Of a DNA stretch of 45,954 bases, positions 24,795 through 34,306 are shown piece by piece. Every line of letters begins with the position of its first letter. Within the stretch, counting starts at the first letter, position 1. A model generated the notes under the pieces. The model had not been told where the DNA came from, did not search any database, and saw nothing but the letters and a program-made list of their open reading frames with translations. The DNA is from Brevibacillus massiliensis (lineage in GTDB: Bacteria > Bacillota > Bacilli > Brevibacillales > Brevibacillaceae): contig NZ_HE978538.1 of NCBI RefSeq assembly GCF_000311785.1, positions 18,474-64,427 on the forward strand, in the 5' to 3' direction. The position numbers and the translations under genes were made by a program.

Positions 24795-25721
24795 ATGCCC
24801 AATCGGACCAAACAAGTGGCTGAAAGCGCTTTGCTATTGGGGATTTCAACGGTCCTGCTGTTTTTAGGTACATATACTTTTTTCGGCGAACTGGTATTAA
24901 TGGCCATTCCCGTATCGTTCATCCTGCTGGCCGTACAGCGAAGCGGAAGAGACATGTTGGTGGTCATCGTCGTTTATGCTACTCTGGGGCTGCTGATAGC
25001 GGGTATTTTTGGGATGCTTGTTGGTGTAGGTCTTGCCCTGGTCGGCACTGTCATGGGGATGATGTACAAAGGGCGCAGCTCTGCTCTGCCAGCCGTATTC
25101 GGCGGTGCCGGGGTGCTGTTTGGCTTGATATTGGTCTCGCTTGCGGTCGCTACCTTTTTTATGGGGATCAACATCGGCGCAGAGTATGACCGGTTGGCCC
25201 AAACCGTGACCAAAGGAACGCTTAACCTTTCGCAAAGATTGGGGATCAGTGAAGAGCTGATTGAACAGCAGATCAGCTTGTCGTTTGTCTTGCTGCCGTC
25301 TTTTCTCGTCGTGTTCAGCCTGTTTTTCAGCGGGGTGAATCACTGGTTGGCAAGTATAGTTGCAAAACGGACGGGTCATCCTATCCCTGTGCTAAAACCG
25401 CTTCGGGAATGGAGCTTTCCCCGGTCTTTTCTGATTTACTACTTTATCTCCCTCCTGCTCATACTCATCTTTCAATCTTCTCTCATGCAGGGGTATTGGG
25501 GGAGCGCGATTCTCAACGTCCGCTACATCTTGGACATCGCCTTTATTATTCAGGGCCTTGGCCTTTGTCTGTACGTCATTCACGCAAAGAGATGGAAATA
25601 CCTTACACCTGTGCTGATCGTCTCTCTATTTATTTTTCCTCCTATAACTAATATACTAAGCTTATTAGGGATTTTTGATCTAGGAATCGGATTGCGCAAA
25701 AGACTGGAAACAAGAATGTGA
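24795..25721 (+). CDS. yybS: YybS-family membrane protein (DUF2232)
   Basis: A 308-aa polytopic membrane protein of unknown function with about seven to eight membrane segments (for example near LLLGISTVLLFLGTYTFF and VLLPSFLVVFSLFFSGVNHW). ATG 24795 is chosen because AAGGGGAG precedes it and it matches the family N-terminus; the longer frame runs into the rpsR terminator. The invariant position upstream of gdpP in Bacillales supports the name. gdpP starts 16 bp downstream. Confidence 0.9.
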   Translation: MPNRTKQVAESALLLGISTVLLFLGTYTFFGELVLMAIPVSFILLAVQRSGRDMLVVIVVYATLGLLIAGIFGMLVGVGLALVGTVMGMMYKGRSSALPAVFGGAGVLFGLILVSLAVATFFMGINIGAEYDRLAQTVTKGTLNLSQRLGISEELIEQQISLSFVLLPSFLVVFSLFFSGVNHWLASIVAKRTGHPIPVLKPLREWSFPRSFLIYYFISLLLILIFQSSLMQGYWGSAILNVRYILDIAFIIQGLGLCLYVIHAKRWKYLTPVLIVSLFIFPPITNILSLLGIFDLGIGLRKRLETRM

Positions 25722-25736
25722 AGAGGAGCTGAGGAA

Positions 25737-27677
25737 ATGCCCAAGTTCCTTCTAAAGCGTTGGTACGGGCTGCACATGGTGTTGGCCCTCAGCTTCAGCT
25801 TATTGCTGTTAGCAATATTGACGTGGTACCACTGGATGTACGGAGCGCTAGGCATTTTATGCATTGTCGGGCTTGTTTTGTTCTCGCTGCAAATGGAGAA
25901 GGGATTTCAGCGGGATTTGCGCGTGTACTTGGCCACAATAGCCCATCGGGTAAAAAAAGCCGGTGAAGGCGTCATTCAGGAGATGCCGATGGGCATTCTG
26001 CTGTACAGTGAAGATAAAGTGATCGAGTGGACCAATCCGTACATGCAGGACATTTTAAGGGATGAATCGCTCATCGGCAAAAATCTTTCTGAAGTTTTTC
26101 CTGGTTTTGAAATAAAGCCCGATCAGAAGCGGGCAGAACTCATCATAAATGATCGGTACTACGAGGTTCTGATTCGTCCGGGCGACCGCTTGCTTTATTT
26201 TAAGGACATCAGCGAGTTCAAGGAGCTGTCCATGCGTTACAGCCGCGAAAAGGCCGTGGTGGCGGTTATTCATTTGGACAATCTTGACGAAGTTGGACAG
26301 GTGATGGACGAACAGAGCCGCACATTGCTCTCGACCAGTGTCTACGGAGTCATCAGCGAATGGGCGCAAAAGCACAAGATTTTCCTGCGCCGATATACCT
26401 CCGACAAGTTTATCGCCGTGATGCATCGCGAAACGCTGGATCGGCTTGAGGAAAGCCGTTTTGACATCCTGGATGTCGTCCGGGACATGACGGCGGACAA
26501 TAAAATTCCCGTTACGCTGAGCATCGGCGTAGGCGGCGGGGATGCATCCCTGGTGGAACTGGGACAAATTGCCCAATCCAGCCTGGATATCGCACTGGGG
26601 CGCGGCGGAGATCAGGCTGCGGTCAGGGTCGGCAGCAAGCTCACCTTTTACGGCGGCAAGTCAAACGCAGTGGAAAAACGCACCCGGGTACGCGCCAGGG
26701 TCATCGCCCACGCCTTGCGGGATTTAATCCACGAAGCGGATTTTGTCATCGTCATGGGACATAAAAATGCGGATATGGACTCTATCGGGGCGTCGCTTGG
26801 CGTGTGGAAAGCGGTCCAGGTGCATCAAAAAAATGCATATATTGTCTTGGATGAAGTAACTACCGGCATTGAACGGCTGATGCGTGAGATCTACAACAAC
26901 GAGCAGCTTTCAGAAGTATTTATCTCTCCGGAGCAGGCTCTGCAGCTCATCACCGGACGGACACTGCTCGTCGTGGTAGATACACACCGTCCATCGCTTG
27001 TGATTGAACCGCAGCTGTTGGAGGAGACCAGCCGGGTGGTTGTGATCGACCACCACCGCCGAGCAGAAGATTTCATTCATGATCCCGTTCTCACTTATCT
27101 GGAGCCGTACGCATCTTCCACCAGTGAGTTGGTGTCCGAACTGCTGCAGTATCAGAGCGAACGAATCAATATCGAAAACTTGATTGCGACGGCGCTGTTG
27201 GCGGGGATTGTCGTCGACACAAAAAGCTTTGCCTTCCGCACCGGTTCGCGCACCTTTGAAGCAGCGTCGTTTTTGCGACGCAACGGCGCGGATACGGCTT
27301 CTGTCCAGCGGTTCTTGAAAGAGGACCTCAATCAGTTTGTCAGACGCGCCCGGGTGGTTATGAATACGGAGATTTACCGCAATAATATCGCCATTGCTGT
27401 GGGCAATCCTCATGAAGAATACACCCAGGTGGAGATGGCGCAAGCAGCCGAACTGCTGTTGACATTGTCCGGGATTCAGGCCTCTTTTGTGGTTGGAACC
27501 CGTGCCGATGGAGCTACAATGATCAGTGCGCGTTCCTTGGGAGACATCAACGTTCAAACGATCATGGAACAGTTGGGCGGCGGCGGCCATCTGACTGGGG
27601 CGGCTGCCCAACTAAACGACATCACGGTTGAAGAAGCGGTTGAGCGCATCAAAGAAGTTATTGACAGTTTGTCGTAA
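25737..27677 (+). CDS. gdpP: Cyclic-di-AMP phosphodiesterase GdpP
   Basis: It degrades c-di-AMP to pApA and so tunes potassium, osmotic and cell-wall homeostasis. The 646-aa protein has two N-terminal membrane helices, a PAS-like domain (about 80-160), a degenerate GGDEF domain (about 175-300) and a DHH/DHHA1 catalytic unit: GHKNADMDSIGA, VDTHRP, DHHRR and the C-terminal GGGGHLTGAA. All metal-ligand motifs appear intact. ATG 25737 follows GAGGAGCTGAGG. rplI lies 15 bp downstream. Confidence 0.95.
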   Translation: MPKFLLKRWYGLHMVLALSFSLLLLAILTWYHWMYGALGILCIVGLVLFSLQMEKGFQRDLRVYLATIAHRVKKAGEGVIQEMPMGILLYSEDKVIEWTNPYMQDILRDESLIGKNLSEVFPGFEIKPDQKRAELIINDRYYEVLIRPGDRLLYFKDISEFKELSMRYSREKAVVAVIHLDNLDEVGQVMDEQSRTLLSTSVYGVISEWAQKHKIFLRRYTSDKFIAVMHRETLDRLEESRFDILDVVRDMTADNKIPVTLSIGVGGGDASLVELGQIAQSSLDIALGRGGDQAAVRVGSKLTFYGGKSNAVEKRTRVRARVIAHALRDLIHEADFVIVMGHKNADMDSIGASLGVWKAVQVHQKNAYIVLDEVTTGIERLMREIYNNEQLSEVFISPEQALQLITGRTLLVVVDTHRPSLVIEPQLLEETSRVVVIDHHRRAEDFIHDPVLTYLEPYASSTSELVSELLQYQSERINIENLIATALLAGIVVDTKSFAFRTGSRTFEAASFLRRNGADTASVQRFLKEDLNQFVRRARVVMNTEIYRNNIAIAVGNPHEEYTQVEMAQAAELLLTLSGIQASFVVGTRADGATMISARSLGDINVQTIMEQLGGGGHLTGAAAQLNDITVEEAVERIKEVIDSLS

Positions 27678-27692
27678 AGGGGGAGAATTGCC

Positions 27693-28136
27693 GTGAAGGT
27701 AATCTTTTTGAAGGATGTAAAGGGACAAGGAAAAAAAGGGGAAGTAAAAGATTTGTCTGAAGGCTACGTCAGGAATTTTTTGCTGCCCAGAGGGTTGGTG
27801 AAAGAAGCGACCGAAGGAAATATAAAAACGCTCGAGGCGCAAAAGCGCAGCGAAGAAAAACGCAAGGAACAGGAAAAACAGGAAGCTGAGGAGCTGGCTG
27901 TCAAACTGAACGAGCTGACTGTAAAAATTACCGGAAAAGCAGGGGAAGGCGGACGTTTGTTCGGAGCGATCTCCAGCAAGCAAGTCGTTCAAGCCCTGGA
28001 AGATCAAGCTGGCATTAAGCTGGATAAACGCAAATTGGAGATGGATGCGATCCGGACCCTCGGGGTTACCCAGGTGAAAGCCAAGCTGCATCACGACGTG
28101 ACAGCAGTGTTCAAGGTGCACGTAACGGAAGAATAA
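27693..28136 (+). CDS. rplI: 50S ribosomal protein L9
   Basis: L9 binds 23S rRNA near the L1 stalk and helps maintain reading frame. The 147-aa protein starts [20 protein letters not shown], then [11 protein letters not shown], a charged connecting helix, and the C-terminal domain with [15 protein letters not shown] 27693 follows GGGGGAG. It lies between gdpP and dnaB, as in B. subtilis. Confidence 0.97.
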   Translation: MKVIFLKDVKGQGKKGEVKDLSEGYVRNFLLPRGLVKEATEGNIKTLEAQKRSEEKRKEQEKQEAEELAVKLNELTVKITGKAGEGGRLFGAISSKQVVQALEDQAGIKLDKRKLEMDAIRTLGVTQVKAKLHHDVTAVFKVHVTEE

Positions 28137-28168
28137 TCAATCGAACACAAGTGAGCGAGGGGTGTGAC

Positions 28169-29518
28169 GTGAGCGACCTGTTTTTAGATCGAGTGCCGCC
28201 GCAAAACTTGGAAGCTGAACAATCTGTATTAGGTGCCGTTTTTCTAGCAAGGGAAGCTCTCATCACGGCAGTAGAGATCCTTCGTCCGGAAGACTTTTAC
28301 AAGACAGCTCACCAGCGTATTTTTAAAACGATGCTGGACCTTTACGAAAAAGGGGAGCCTGTCGACCTGGTAACCGTTACCGCTGAACTCCAGGATCATA
28401 AGCTGTTGGAGGAAATCGGCGGAGTATCGTATTTGACCGATTTGGCCCGATCGGTGCCGACAGCAGCCAATATCGAGTACTACGCGCGGATCGTGGAAGA
28501 AAAAGCCCTGCTGCGCCGCTTGATCCGCACCGCGACCAAGATTGCCAACGACGGATATTCCCGCGAGGATGAAGTCGGGGAGATCATAGCCGATGCGGAA
28601 CGGTATATATTGGAGCTCGGACAGAACCGCAACAGCGGCGGCTTTACTTCCATTCGGGACGTGCTGATGGAGACTTACGAGCGAATCGAGCTGCTCAGCC
28701 AGCGTCGCGGCGAAGTGACAGGAATTCCCTCGGGCTACCCCGATCTCGACAAAATGACTTCGGGTTTTCAGCGTTCCGATCTGATTATCCTGGCTGCCCG
28801 CCCGTCCGTGGGAAAGACGGCGTTCGCGCTAAACGTGGCCCAGAACGTAGCGGCCAGGGCAGGGGAAACCGTGGCGATCTTTTCATTGGAGATGGCAGCT
28901 TCCCAATTGGTTCAGCGGATGATATGCGCGGAAGGCAACCTGGACGCCTCCAAAATGCGGACGGGCTGGCTCGAGGAAGATGATTGGCAAAAACTCACCA
29001 TGGCCATCGGCACATTGGCTAAGGCGCCCATCTACATTGACGATACACCGGGAGTTACCGTACAGGACATCCGGGCCAAGTGCCGGCGTCTGCAAGCCGA
29101 ACGGGGACTCGGGATGATCCTGATCGATTACCTGCAGTTGATTCACGGTCGGGGAAGAGGAGAAAACCGGCAGCAGGAGGTTTCGGAAATCTCCCGTACG
29201 CTGAAAGGTATAGCCCGCGAGTTAAACGTTCCAGTGATCGCCTTGTCCCAGTTAAGCCGTTCGGTGGAGCAGCGGCAGGACAAGCGGCCGATGATGTCGG
29301 ACATTCGCGAATCCGGGTCAATCGAGCAGGATGCCGATATCGTCGCTTTCCTGTATCGGGACGATTATTACGACCGGGAGACAGAAAATAAAAACGTCAT
29401 TGAAATCATCATCGCCAAGCAGCGGAACGGTCCGACGGGTACGGTCGAGCTGGCCTTTTTAAAGGAGTACAACAAATTCGTCAGCCTGGATAAACGCCAT
29501 CGAGACATGGCTGGATAA
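28169..29518 (+). CDS. dnaB: Replicative DNA helicase (DnaB; called DnaC in B. subtilis)
   Basis: The hexameric fork helicase. The 449-aa protein has the N-terminal primase-interacting domain (PPQNLEAEQSVLGAVF) and the RecA-like domain with Walker A ARPSVGKTA, Walker B MILIDYLQLI and the arginine-finger-region SRSVEQRQDKRPMMSDIRES. A GTG at 28169 preceded by GAGGGGTG is chosen; the GTG 28151 would add six residues. A strong terminator follows. Confidence 0.97.
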   Translation: MSDLFLDRVPPQNLEAEQSVLGAVFLAREALITAVEILRPEDFYKTAHQRIFKTMLDLYEKGEPVDLVTVTAELQDHKLLEEIGGVSYLTDLARSVPTAANIEYYARIVEEKALLRRLIRTATKIANDGYSREDEVGEIIADAERYILELGQNRNSGGFTSIRDVLMETYERIELLSQRRGEVTGIPSGYPDLDKMTSGFQRSDLIILAARPSVGKTAFALNVAQNVAARAGETVAIFSLEMAASQLVQRMICAEGNLDASKMRTGWLEEDDWQKLTMAIGTLAKAPIYIDDTPGVTVQDIRAKCRRLQAERGLGMILIDYLQLIHGRGRGENRQQEVSEISRTLKGIARELNVPVIALSQLSRSVEQRQDKRPMMSDIRESGSIEQDADIVAFLYRDDYYDRETENKNVIEIIIAKQRNGPTGTVELAFLKEYNKFVSLDKRHRDMAG

Positions 29519-29528
29519 AGCTGACAGC

Positions 29529-29559
29529 AAATGCCGAATCGTTCGGCATTTCTTTTTTT
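29529..29559 (+). terminator. Strong terminator after dnaB
   Basis: AAATGCCGAA and TTCGGCATTT form a perfect 10-bp stem around a TCG loop, followed by CTTTTTTT, 10 bp after the dnaB stop codon. Confidence 0.93.
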
Positions 29560-29569
29560 GTTTGCACTG

Positions 29570-29613
29570 AAACCGAACATATAGATTTATAGTTTTGAAT
29601 ATTGTTCGGCTTT
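29570..29613. promoter_or_regulatory. Paired PurBoxes (PurR operator) of purA
   Basis: AAACCGAACATATA (29570-29583) and the inverted ATATTGTTCGGCTT (29600-29613) match the PurBox core CCGAAC. They are separated by 16 nt, the arrangement PurR of B. subtilis requires. They lie directly upstream of the purA promoter, so repression relieved by PRPP is expected. Confidence 0.85.
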
Positions 29614-29617
29614 TTCA

Positions 29618-29646
29618 TTGACATGGAGGGTCTCGTTTAGTACACT
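29618..29646 (+). promoter_or_regulatory. Sigma-A promoter of purA
   Basis: TTGACA (29618-29623), a 17-nt spacer and TACACT (29641-29646). The -35 is perfect. It immediately follows the PurBoxes, about 35 bp upstream of the purA start codon. Confidence 0.8.
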
Positions 29647-29683
29647 AGGTAGTGTTTCTGACAAGATCAGGAGGTGCTTGGCG

Positions 29684-30970
29684 ATGTCTACCGTCGTTGT
29701 TGTAGGAAGCCAATGGGGCGATGAAGGAAAAGGAAAGATTACGGATTATTTGGCAGAGACAGCAGAGGTGGTAGCCCGTTACCAGGGAGGAAACAATGCG
29801 GGTCATACCATCATTTTTAATGGGAACAAATACAAGCTTCACTTGATTCCATCAGGGATCTTCTATAAAGACAAGGTTTGTGTCATCGGGAACGGAATGG
29901 TCATCGATCCGAAAGCACTGGTGACGGAATTGGAATATCTTCACGGATTTGGGTTCTCTACGAAACAATTGAAAATCAGCAACCGCGCCCATTTGATCAT
30001 GCCTTACCACATCAAACTTGACAGTGTGGAGGAAGAGAGCAAAGGGGCAAACAAGATCGGTACGACCCGCAAAGGGATTGGCCCTGCGTACATGGATAAA
30101 GCGGCTCGGATCGGCATCCGCGTGGCGGATTTGCTGGATCGGGATGAATTTGAACGGAAGCTGTCCCGCAATCTGGCGGAAAAGAACCGTCTGTTCGAAA
30201 AACTGTACGAAACGTCCGGGTTCGATCTTCAGGAAGTGCTTGAGGAATACCTGGGCTATGCGGAAATCATTCGTCCGTACGTGGCGGATACTTCTGTGGT
30301 GCTCAACGATGCAATCGATAAGGGAAATCGCGTGTTGTTTGAGGGAGCACAAGGCGTCATGCTGGACATCGACCAAGGGACGTACCCGTACGTCACTTCT
30401 TCCAATCCAATCGCCGGCGGTGTAACCATCGGCTCCGGCGTAGGGCCGACCAAGATCCATCAGGTAATCGGCGTAGCCAAAGCGTACACGACCCGTGTCG
30501 GCGATGGTCCGTTTCCGACTGAATTGCAGGATGCAATCGGCGATCACATTCGCGAGGTGGGTTTTGAATACGGCACGACGACAGGCCGTCCTCGCCGCGT
30601 CGGCTGGTTTGACAGCGTTGTTGTCCGCCATGCCCGCCGTGTCAGCGGGATTACCGGGTTGGCTGTGACCAAGCTGGATACGTTGACGGGAATCGATACG
30701 CTTCGCATTTGTACGGCATACAAATACAATGGCGAAGTGATTGAGGAATTTCCGGCCAACTTGAACGTCCTGGCCAATTGCGAACCGGTGTACGAAGAAT
30801 TGCCTGGCTGGAAGGAAGACATTACCGGAATCCGAAACATCAACGACTTGCCGGAAAACGCCCGCCATTACGTCGAGCGGATTACGCAGCTGACCGGAGT
30901 GCCGTTATCCATCTTCTCCGTTGGTCCTGACAGGGAACAGACGGTCGTGGTTCGCGGAATATACTCCTAA
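29684..30970 (+). CDS. purA: Adenylosuccinate synthetase
   Basis: It joins IMP and aspartate using GTP, the first committed step of AMP synthesis. The 428-aa protein has the GTP-binding start [20 protein letters not shown], the IMP-loop region [11 protein letters not shown], and [23 protein letters not shown] 29684 with AGGAGGTG upstream gives the usual N-terminus; the frame is open back to 29618 but would start inside the -35 element. It is monocistronic and PurR-controlled by its operator. Confidence 0.98.
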   Translation: MSTVVVVGSQWGDEGKGKITDYLAETAEVVARYQGGNNAGHTIIFNGNKYKLHLIPSGIFYKDKVCVIGNGMVIDPKALVTELEYLHGFGFSTKQLKISNRAHLIMPYHIKLDSVEEESKGANKIGTTRKGIGPAYMDKAARIGIRVADLLDRDEFERKLSRNLAEKNRLFEKLYETSGFDLQEVLEEYLGYAEIIRPYVADTSVVLNDAIDKGNRVLFEGAQGVMLDIDQGTYPYVTSSNPIAGGVTIGSGVGPTKIHQVIGVAKAYTTRVGDGPFPTELQDAIGDHIREVGFEYGTTTGRPRRVGWFDSVVVRHARRVSGITGLAVTKLDTLTGIDTLRICTAYKYNGEVIEEFPANLNVLANCEPVYEELPGWKEDITGIRNINDLPENARHYVERITQLTGVPLSIFSVGPDREQTVVVRGIYS

Positions 30971-31052
30971 ATATTTTTAAAGAGAGACAGACACCACTGG
31001 GGAACGTCTGGGCATATGGTATCCCATACCAAACGAAAACGAGGTGTTTGAG

Positions 31053-31262
31053 ATGGGATTTGACCAAAAGGCGTTGAAACTGGTTGGAAAAAAGGTAGAA
31101 GTAAAGATGTTTAACGGCAGCGTGATCAAAGGCACGATGTCTCACGTGAGCAAAGGGTATGTTTGCTTTATTACTACCTTTAAGCGGGCTGATACGGAAC
31201 AATTTTCATTCCGTCGCTTATCCCTAAGAGATGTCACCTCGATGATAGAGGTCAAACGTTAA
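31053..31262 (+). CDS. Small Sm-like (LSM fold) protein, unknown function
   Basis: The 69-aa protein reads GKKVEVKMFNGSVIKGTMSH in its first half and RRLSLRDVTSMIEV at its end, the pattern of an Sm1 and Sm2 motif in a five-strand barrel. It is not Hfq: the Hfq signature YKHAI is absent. An RNA-binding or scaffold role is possible but inferred. ATG 31053 follows GAGGTG by 6 nt. A short inverted repeat, TGGTAT-CCC-ATACCA (31017-31031), lies just upstream of the ribosome binding site, and a bidirectional terminator follows the gene. Confidence 0.65.
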   Translation: MGFDQKALKLVGKKVEVKMFNGSVIKGTMSHVSKGYVCFITTFKRADTEQFSFRRLSLRDVTSMIEVKR

Positions 31263-31278
31263 TGATAGATAAACAAAA

Positions 31279-31314
31279 GCCACCCGATCCGCGTACAACG
31301 GTTGGGTGGCTTCT
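31279..31314. terminator. Bidirectional terminator between convergent genes
   Basis: GCCACCCGATCC and GGTTGGGTGGC form an 11-bp stem with one wobble region, flanked by AAAA on the left and CTTCTAT on the right. It serves the Sm-like gene and the convergent gene at 31350. Confidence 0.75.
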
Positions 31315-31349
31315 ATCTCCCATCGCAAGGGGATTTTGCAGAATCTTTT

Positions 31350-31721
31350 TTACACTTCGCCGTCTGCAGCTGTGATGATCGCTGTCGCCTCGTCAGCGCG
31401 GTCTTCCGGAACGACAGCAGTCAGCAAGACGCTTCTCCCGACTGTTTCCTGGCCTCCGTCAGACATTCCACTCGCCGCCGGATCTGCTGCAGCCAGTATG
31501 CTGGCGTCCCTGCCGGTTGGAAAGTCCGCGCCCAAGGTCAAGGAGCCAAGGTTGGGAATTTCCCCGGTTATCGGATTCGTTACCTTTTGAATCCCTTCTC
31601 CCGGATATCTTCCAATGACTTCTACCTGCACCGTGTCGAAGCCGGCTTTCTGAAGCTGTTTGGCCGCTGCATTGGCGGCATCTTCATTCCGGAATCCAGC
31701 GAGAATATTACGCTCTTTCAC
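31350..31721 (-). CDS. Hypothetical protein with ferredoxin-like N-terminal repeat
   Basis: The 123-aa protein begins KERNILAGFRNEDAANAAAKQL, a pattern seen in small stress-type proteins with an ACT/ferredoxin-like alpha-beta fold. A middle part (ITGEIPNLGSLTLGADFP) follows, then a C-terminal second alpha-beta unit (SVLLTAVVPEDRADEATAII). No catalytic motif is visible. GTG 31721 is the start because GGAGGTCA precedes it by 4-5 nt; a TTG-started frame seven codons longer has no such box. I do not recognise a named family. Confidence 0.65.
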   Translation of the reverse strand: MKERNILAGFRNEDAANAAAKQLQKAGFDTVQVEVIGRYPGEGIQKVTNPITGEIPNLGSLTLGADFPTGRDASILAAADPAASGMSDGGQETVGRSVLLTAVVPEDRADEATAIITAADGEV

Positions 31722-31886
31722 GGGTGACCTCCATATTTTCAATCGAAGTTTTTTCTATTGTGCCACACAAAGATTGAGATTATTCGACGCTATTTTACAC
31801 TTGATGACGGCAACTTACTTATGGTAAAGTCGTAATAGTTGATTTTTCGATATTTTTGTCAATTATAACCTAATATAGATGAAGGA

Positions 31887-31922
31887 ACAGAATGTTAATT
31901 AGCTATTTTAGAAACATTCTGT
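31887..31922. promoter_or_regulatory. 10-11 bp inverted repeat upstream of the M23 peptidase gene
   Basis: ACAGAATGTT (31887-31896) and AACATTCTGT (31913-31922) are perfect complements separated by 16 nt, and a further A-T pair extends them outward. There is no T tract. It could be an operator or a leader hairpin; it does not match the WalR box TGTWAH-N5-TGTWAH. Confidence 0.45.
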
Positions 31923-31955
31923 TAACTTGTGACTTTTTGTTCAGGAGGGTTGATG

Positions 31956-33446
31956 ATGGGGCTAGCCGAGTGGAAAGCCTGGTTGAAACAACGTTTGAAA
32001 CCAATTTACACAGGCGATAAAACAAAGAAAATCGGAGAACAGGTCAGCACATACATATCAAAACATAAAAAAGCGGTTATCTGGAGCAGTTCGGCGGCAG
32101 TTGTCTGCCTGGCTGTCGGGGGTTCCGCCACATACTATTACGAATCCAATATTATACCGATCTACCACGTCATCGTTAACGGCAAGGAAGTGGGGATCGT
32201 CAATGATACAGAAATCGTCCACAAGTGGGCTGAGGAGCAGTTAAAAAAGGAAGAATCTAAGAAAAACGGCGCTCCTTTGAAGTTGTCTGATTACATAAGC
32301 TTTACGGAAGAAATGGTATATAAGGGGAAATACGATAACGAAGCAACATTGGCCGCTTTGGACAAAGAAGCGGAGATCAGGGTAGACGCGGTAAAAATTA
32401 GCGTAGATGGCACTGTCATCGGATACGCGGCCAATCAGGCGGAAGCAAACGAAGCACTCAACCGCATCAAGAAAAAGTATGCGGGCGAAGTACCTGAAGA
32501 AAAAAATTACACAGTCTCCGCCGCTTCTGTCAAAATGGCAGCGGACAGCCCGAAGAAACAGGTCAAGTTTAAGGAAAACGTCACCACCGACGAGGGTTCT
32601 GTTCCGGTAGCACAAGTTCTGACAGTGGACAAGCTTACCGAGCTGCTCGGCAAAGGAACGTTAAAGCAGGAAGTACATACGGTCAAAGAAGGCGACTGCA
32701 TCACGTGCATCGCCAAGGAATACGGTATCACCTCCAAAGACATATATGCAAACAATCCGGGAGTGACCGAAAATACACTTTTGCAGTTGGGTCAGAAGTT
32801 GAACGTGACGGCGACGAGACCGCTGGTCACCGTTCAAGTAGTAGAGGAAAAAGAGCAAACCGAAAAAATAGACTATACGACTGAAACGAAGAACAATGAC
32901 AAGCTTCCAAAGGGTGATACGAAAGTCATCCAGCAGGGGAAGGAAGGCAAAAAACTGGTTCGCTACCAGGTCGTGACGGAGAACGGGCAGGAAGTCTCCA
33001 AAACCGTATTAGACGAGAAGGTTCTGGAGAAGCCCGTGACCAAAATCGTCGAGAGAGGTACAAAAGTCATTCCCTCCCGTGGGACAGGCCGTTTGAGTTG
33101 GCCGGCTAAGGGATACATCAGCAGCGGTTTTGGCATGCGCTGGGGCCGAATGCACAAAGGGATTGATATAGCGGGCTCCGGCTCCGTGCTTGCGGCAGAC
33201 AACGGCCGTGTCATCTTGGCCGGCTGGGATGGCGATTACGGAAATTCGGTGGTGATTGATCACGGAAACGGAATGACGACCCGTTATGGCCACATGAAGT
33301 CCATCAGCGTAAAAGTGGGAGATGTCGTCAGCAAAGGCAAGAAAATCGGGGTCATGGGTTCAACAGGCGACTCTACAGGTGTCCATCTCCACTTTGAAGT
33401 TCACAAAGATGGTAAATTGATGAATCCATTGTCATACTTGAGATGA
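31956..33446 (+). CDS. Peptidoglycan DD-metallopeptidase (LysM-G5-M23)
   Basis: A membrane-anchored or secreted cell-wall endopeptidase. The 496-aa protein has a membrane segment near residues 42-62 (KKAVIWSSSAAVVCLAVGG), a LysM domain near 240-285 (KEGDCITCIAKEYGI), a G5 domain near 288-370 and a C-terminal M23 peptidase domain. Zinc-site residues are visible in HKGIDIA and HLHFEVH. AGGAGGG precedes tandem ATGs (31953, 31956); the second has the better spacing. It stands just upstream of walRK, the regulators of cell-wall hydrolases, which suggests functional linkage. Confidence 0.92.
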   Translation: MGLAEWKAWLKQRLKPIYTGDKTKKIGEQVSTYISKHKKAVIWSSSAAVVCLAVGGSATYYYESNIIPIYHVIVNGKEVGIVNDTEIVHKWAEEQLKKEESKKNGAPLKLSDYISFTEEMVYKGKYDNEATLAALDKEAEIRVDAVKISVDGTVIGYAANQAEANEALNRIKKKYAGEVPEEKNYTVSAASVKMAADSPKKQVKFKENVTTDEGSVPVAQVLTVDKLTELLGKGTLKQEVHTVKEGDCITCIAKEYGITSKDIYANNPGVTENTLLQLGQKLNVTATRPLVTVQVVEEKEQTEKIDYTTETKNNDKLPKGDTKVIQQGKEGKKLVRYQVVTENGQEVSKTVLDEKVLEKPVTKIVERGTKVIPSRGTGRLSWPAKGYISSGFGMRWGRMHKGIDIAGSGSVLAADNGRVILAGWDGDYGNSVVIDHGNGMTTRYGHMKSISVKVGDVVSKGKKIGVMGSTGDSTGVHLHFEVHKDGKLMNPLSYLR

Positions 33447-33601
33447 TAGTAGTAGAATAAACACAGAAGGTCGTTCCCAGTTCACACAGGGGGCGGCTTT
33501 TTCTTTGGACTTCTTCTGAGGAAGCTTCCCTTATCAAAGATTGAAAGGCAGGAAAACATATTCTATAAGTGGAATCCATATAGTAAGTGGGGTGAGCGCA
33601 A

Positions 33602-34306
33602 ATGGCCAAACTCCTGGTCGTGGATGATGAAAGACCGATTGCCGACATACTTAAATTTACCTTGGAAAAAGAAGGGTACCAGGTGGTATGCGCATATGAC
33701 GGGGAGGAAGCGCTTCAGGCGGTTCAAATGGAGAAGCCCGATCTGATCCTGTTAGACGTGATGCTGCCCGGAAGAGACGGCATGGAAGTATGCCGCACTG
33801 TACGGCAATCCTTTGACATGCCGATCATCATGCTGACGGCGCGGGACTCGGAACTGGACAAGGTTTTGGGACTGGAGCTGGGAGCCGACGACTACGTTAC
33901 CAAGCCGTTTAGTGCGCGTGAGCTGGTAGCTCGTGTAAAAGCTCATCTTCGCCGGTCGAGGCCAAAAGCGGAAGAGCAGGATGGGCACTTTTTGCGTATT
34001 CATGACCTGGACATTGACTTGTATTCCTATACCGTAACAAAGCTAGGGGAAGTACTCGATTTGACTCATCGGGAATTCGAGCTGCTCGTATACCTGGGGC
34101 GGCACCAGGGGCAGGTCCTCACCCGGGAACATTTGCTGCAGGAAGTATGGGGTTTTGACTACTTTGGCGATGTTCGTACGGTTGACGTGACGATCAGGCG
34201 GCTGCGGGAAAAAATTGAGGACGATCCAAGCCAGCCCAAATACATCATTACCCGGCGCGGTCTGGGGTACGCCCTGCGCAATCCCGGCCTGGGAGGCCCC
34301 ATGTAG
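33602..34306 (+). CDS. walR: Response regulator WalR (YycF)
   Basis: The essential OmpR-family regulator of cell-wall metabolism genes. The 234-aa protein has the receiver domain with the phospho-acceptor Asp52 in LLDVMLPG, the switch lysine in YVTKPF, and a C-terminal winged helix ([29 protein letters not shown]). ATG 33602 follows GGGGTGAG. walK begins at the base after its stop codon. Confidence 0.97.
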   Translation: MAKLLVVDDERPIADILKFTLEKEGYQVVCAYDGEEALQAVQMEKPDLILLDVMLPGRDGMEVCRTVRQSFDMPIIMLTARDSELDKVLGLELGADDYVTKPFSARELVARVKAHLRRSRPKAEEQDGHFLRIHDLDIDLYSYTVTKLGEVLDLTHREFELLVYLGRHQGQVLTREHLLQEVWGFDYFGDVRTVDVTIRRLREKIEDDPSQPKYIITRRGLGYALRNPGLGGPM

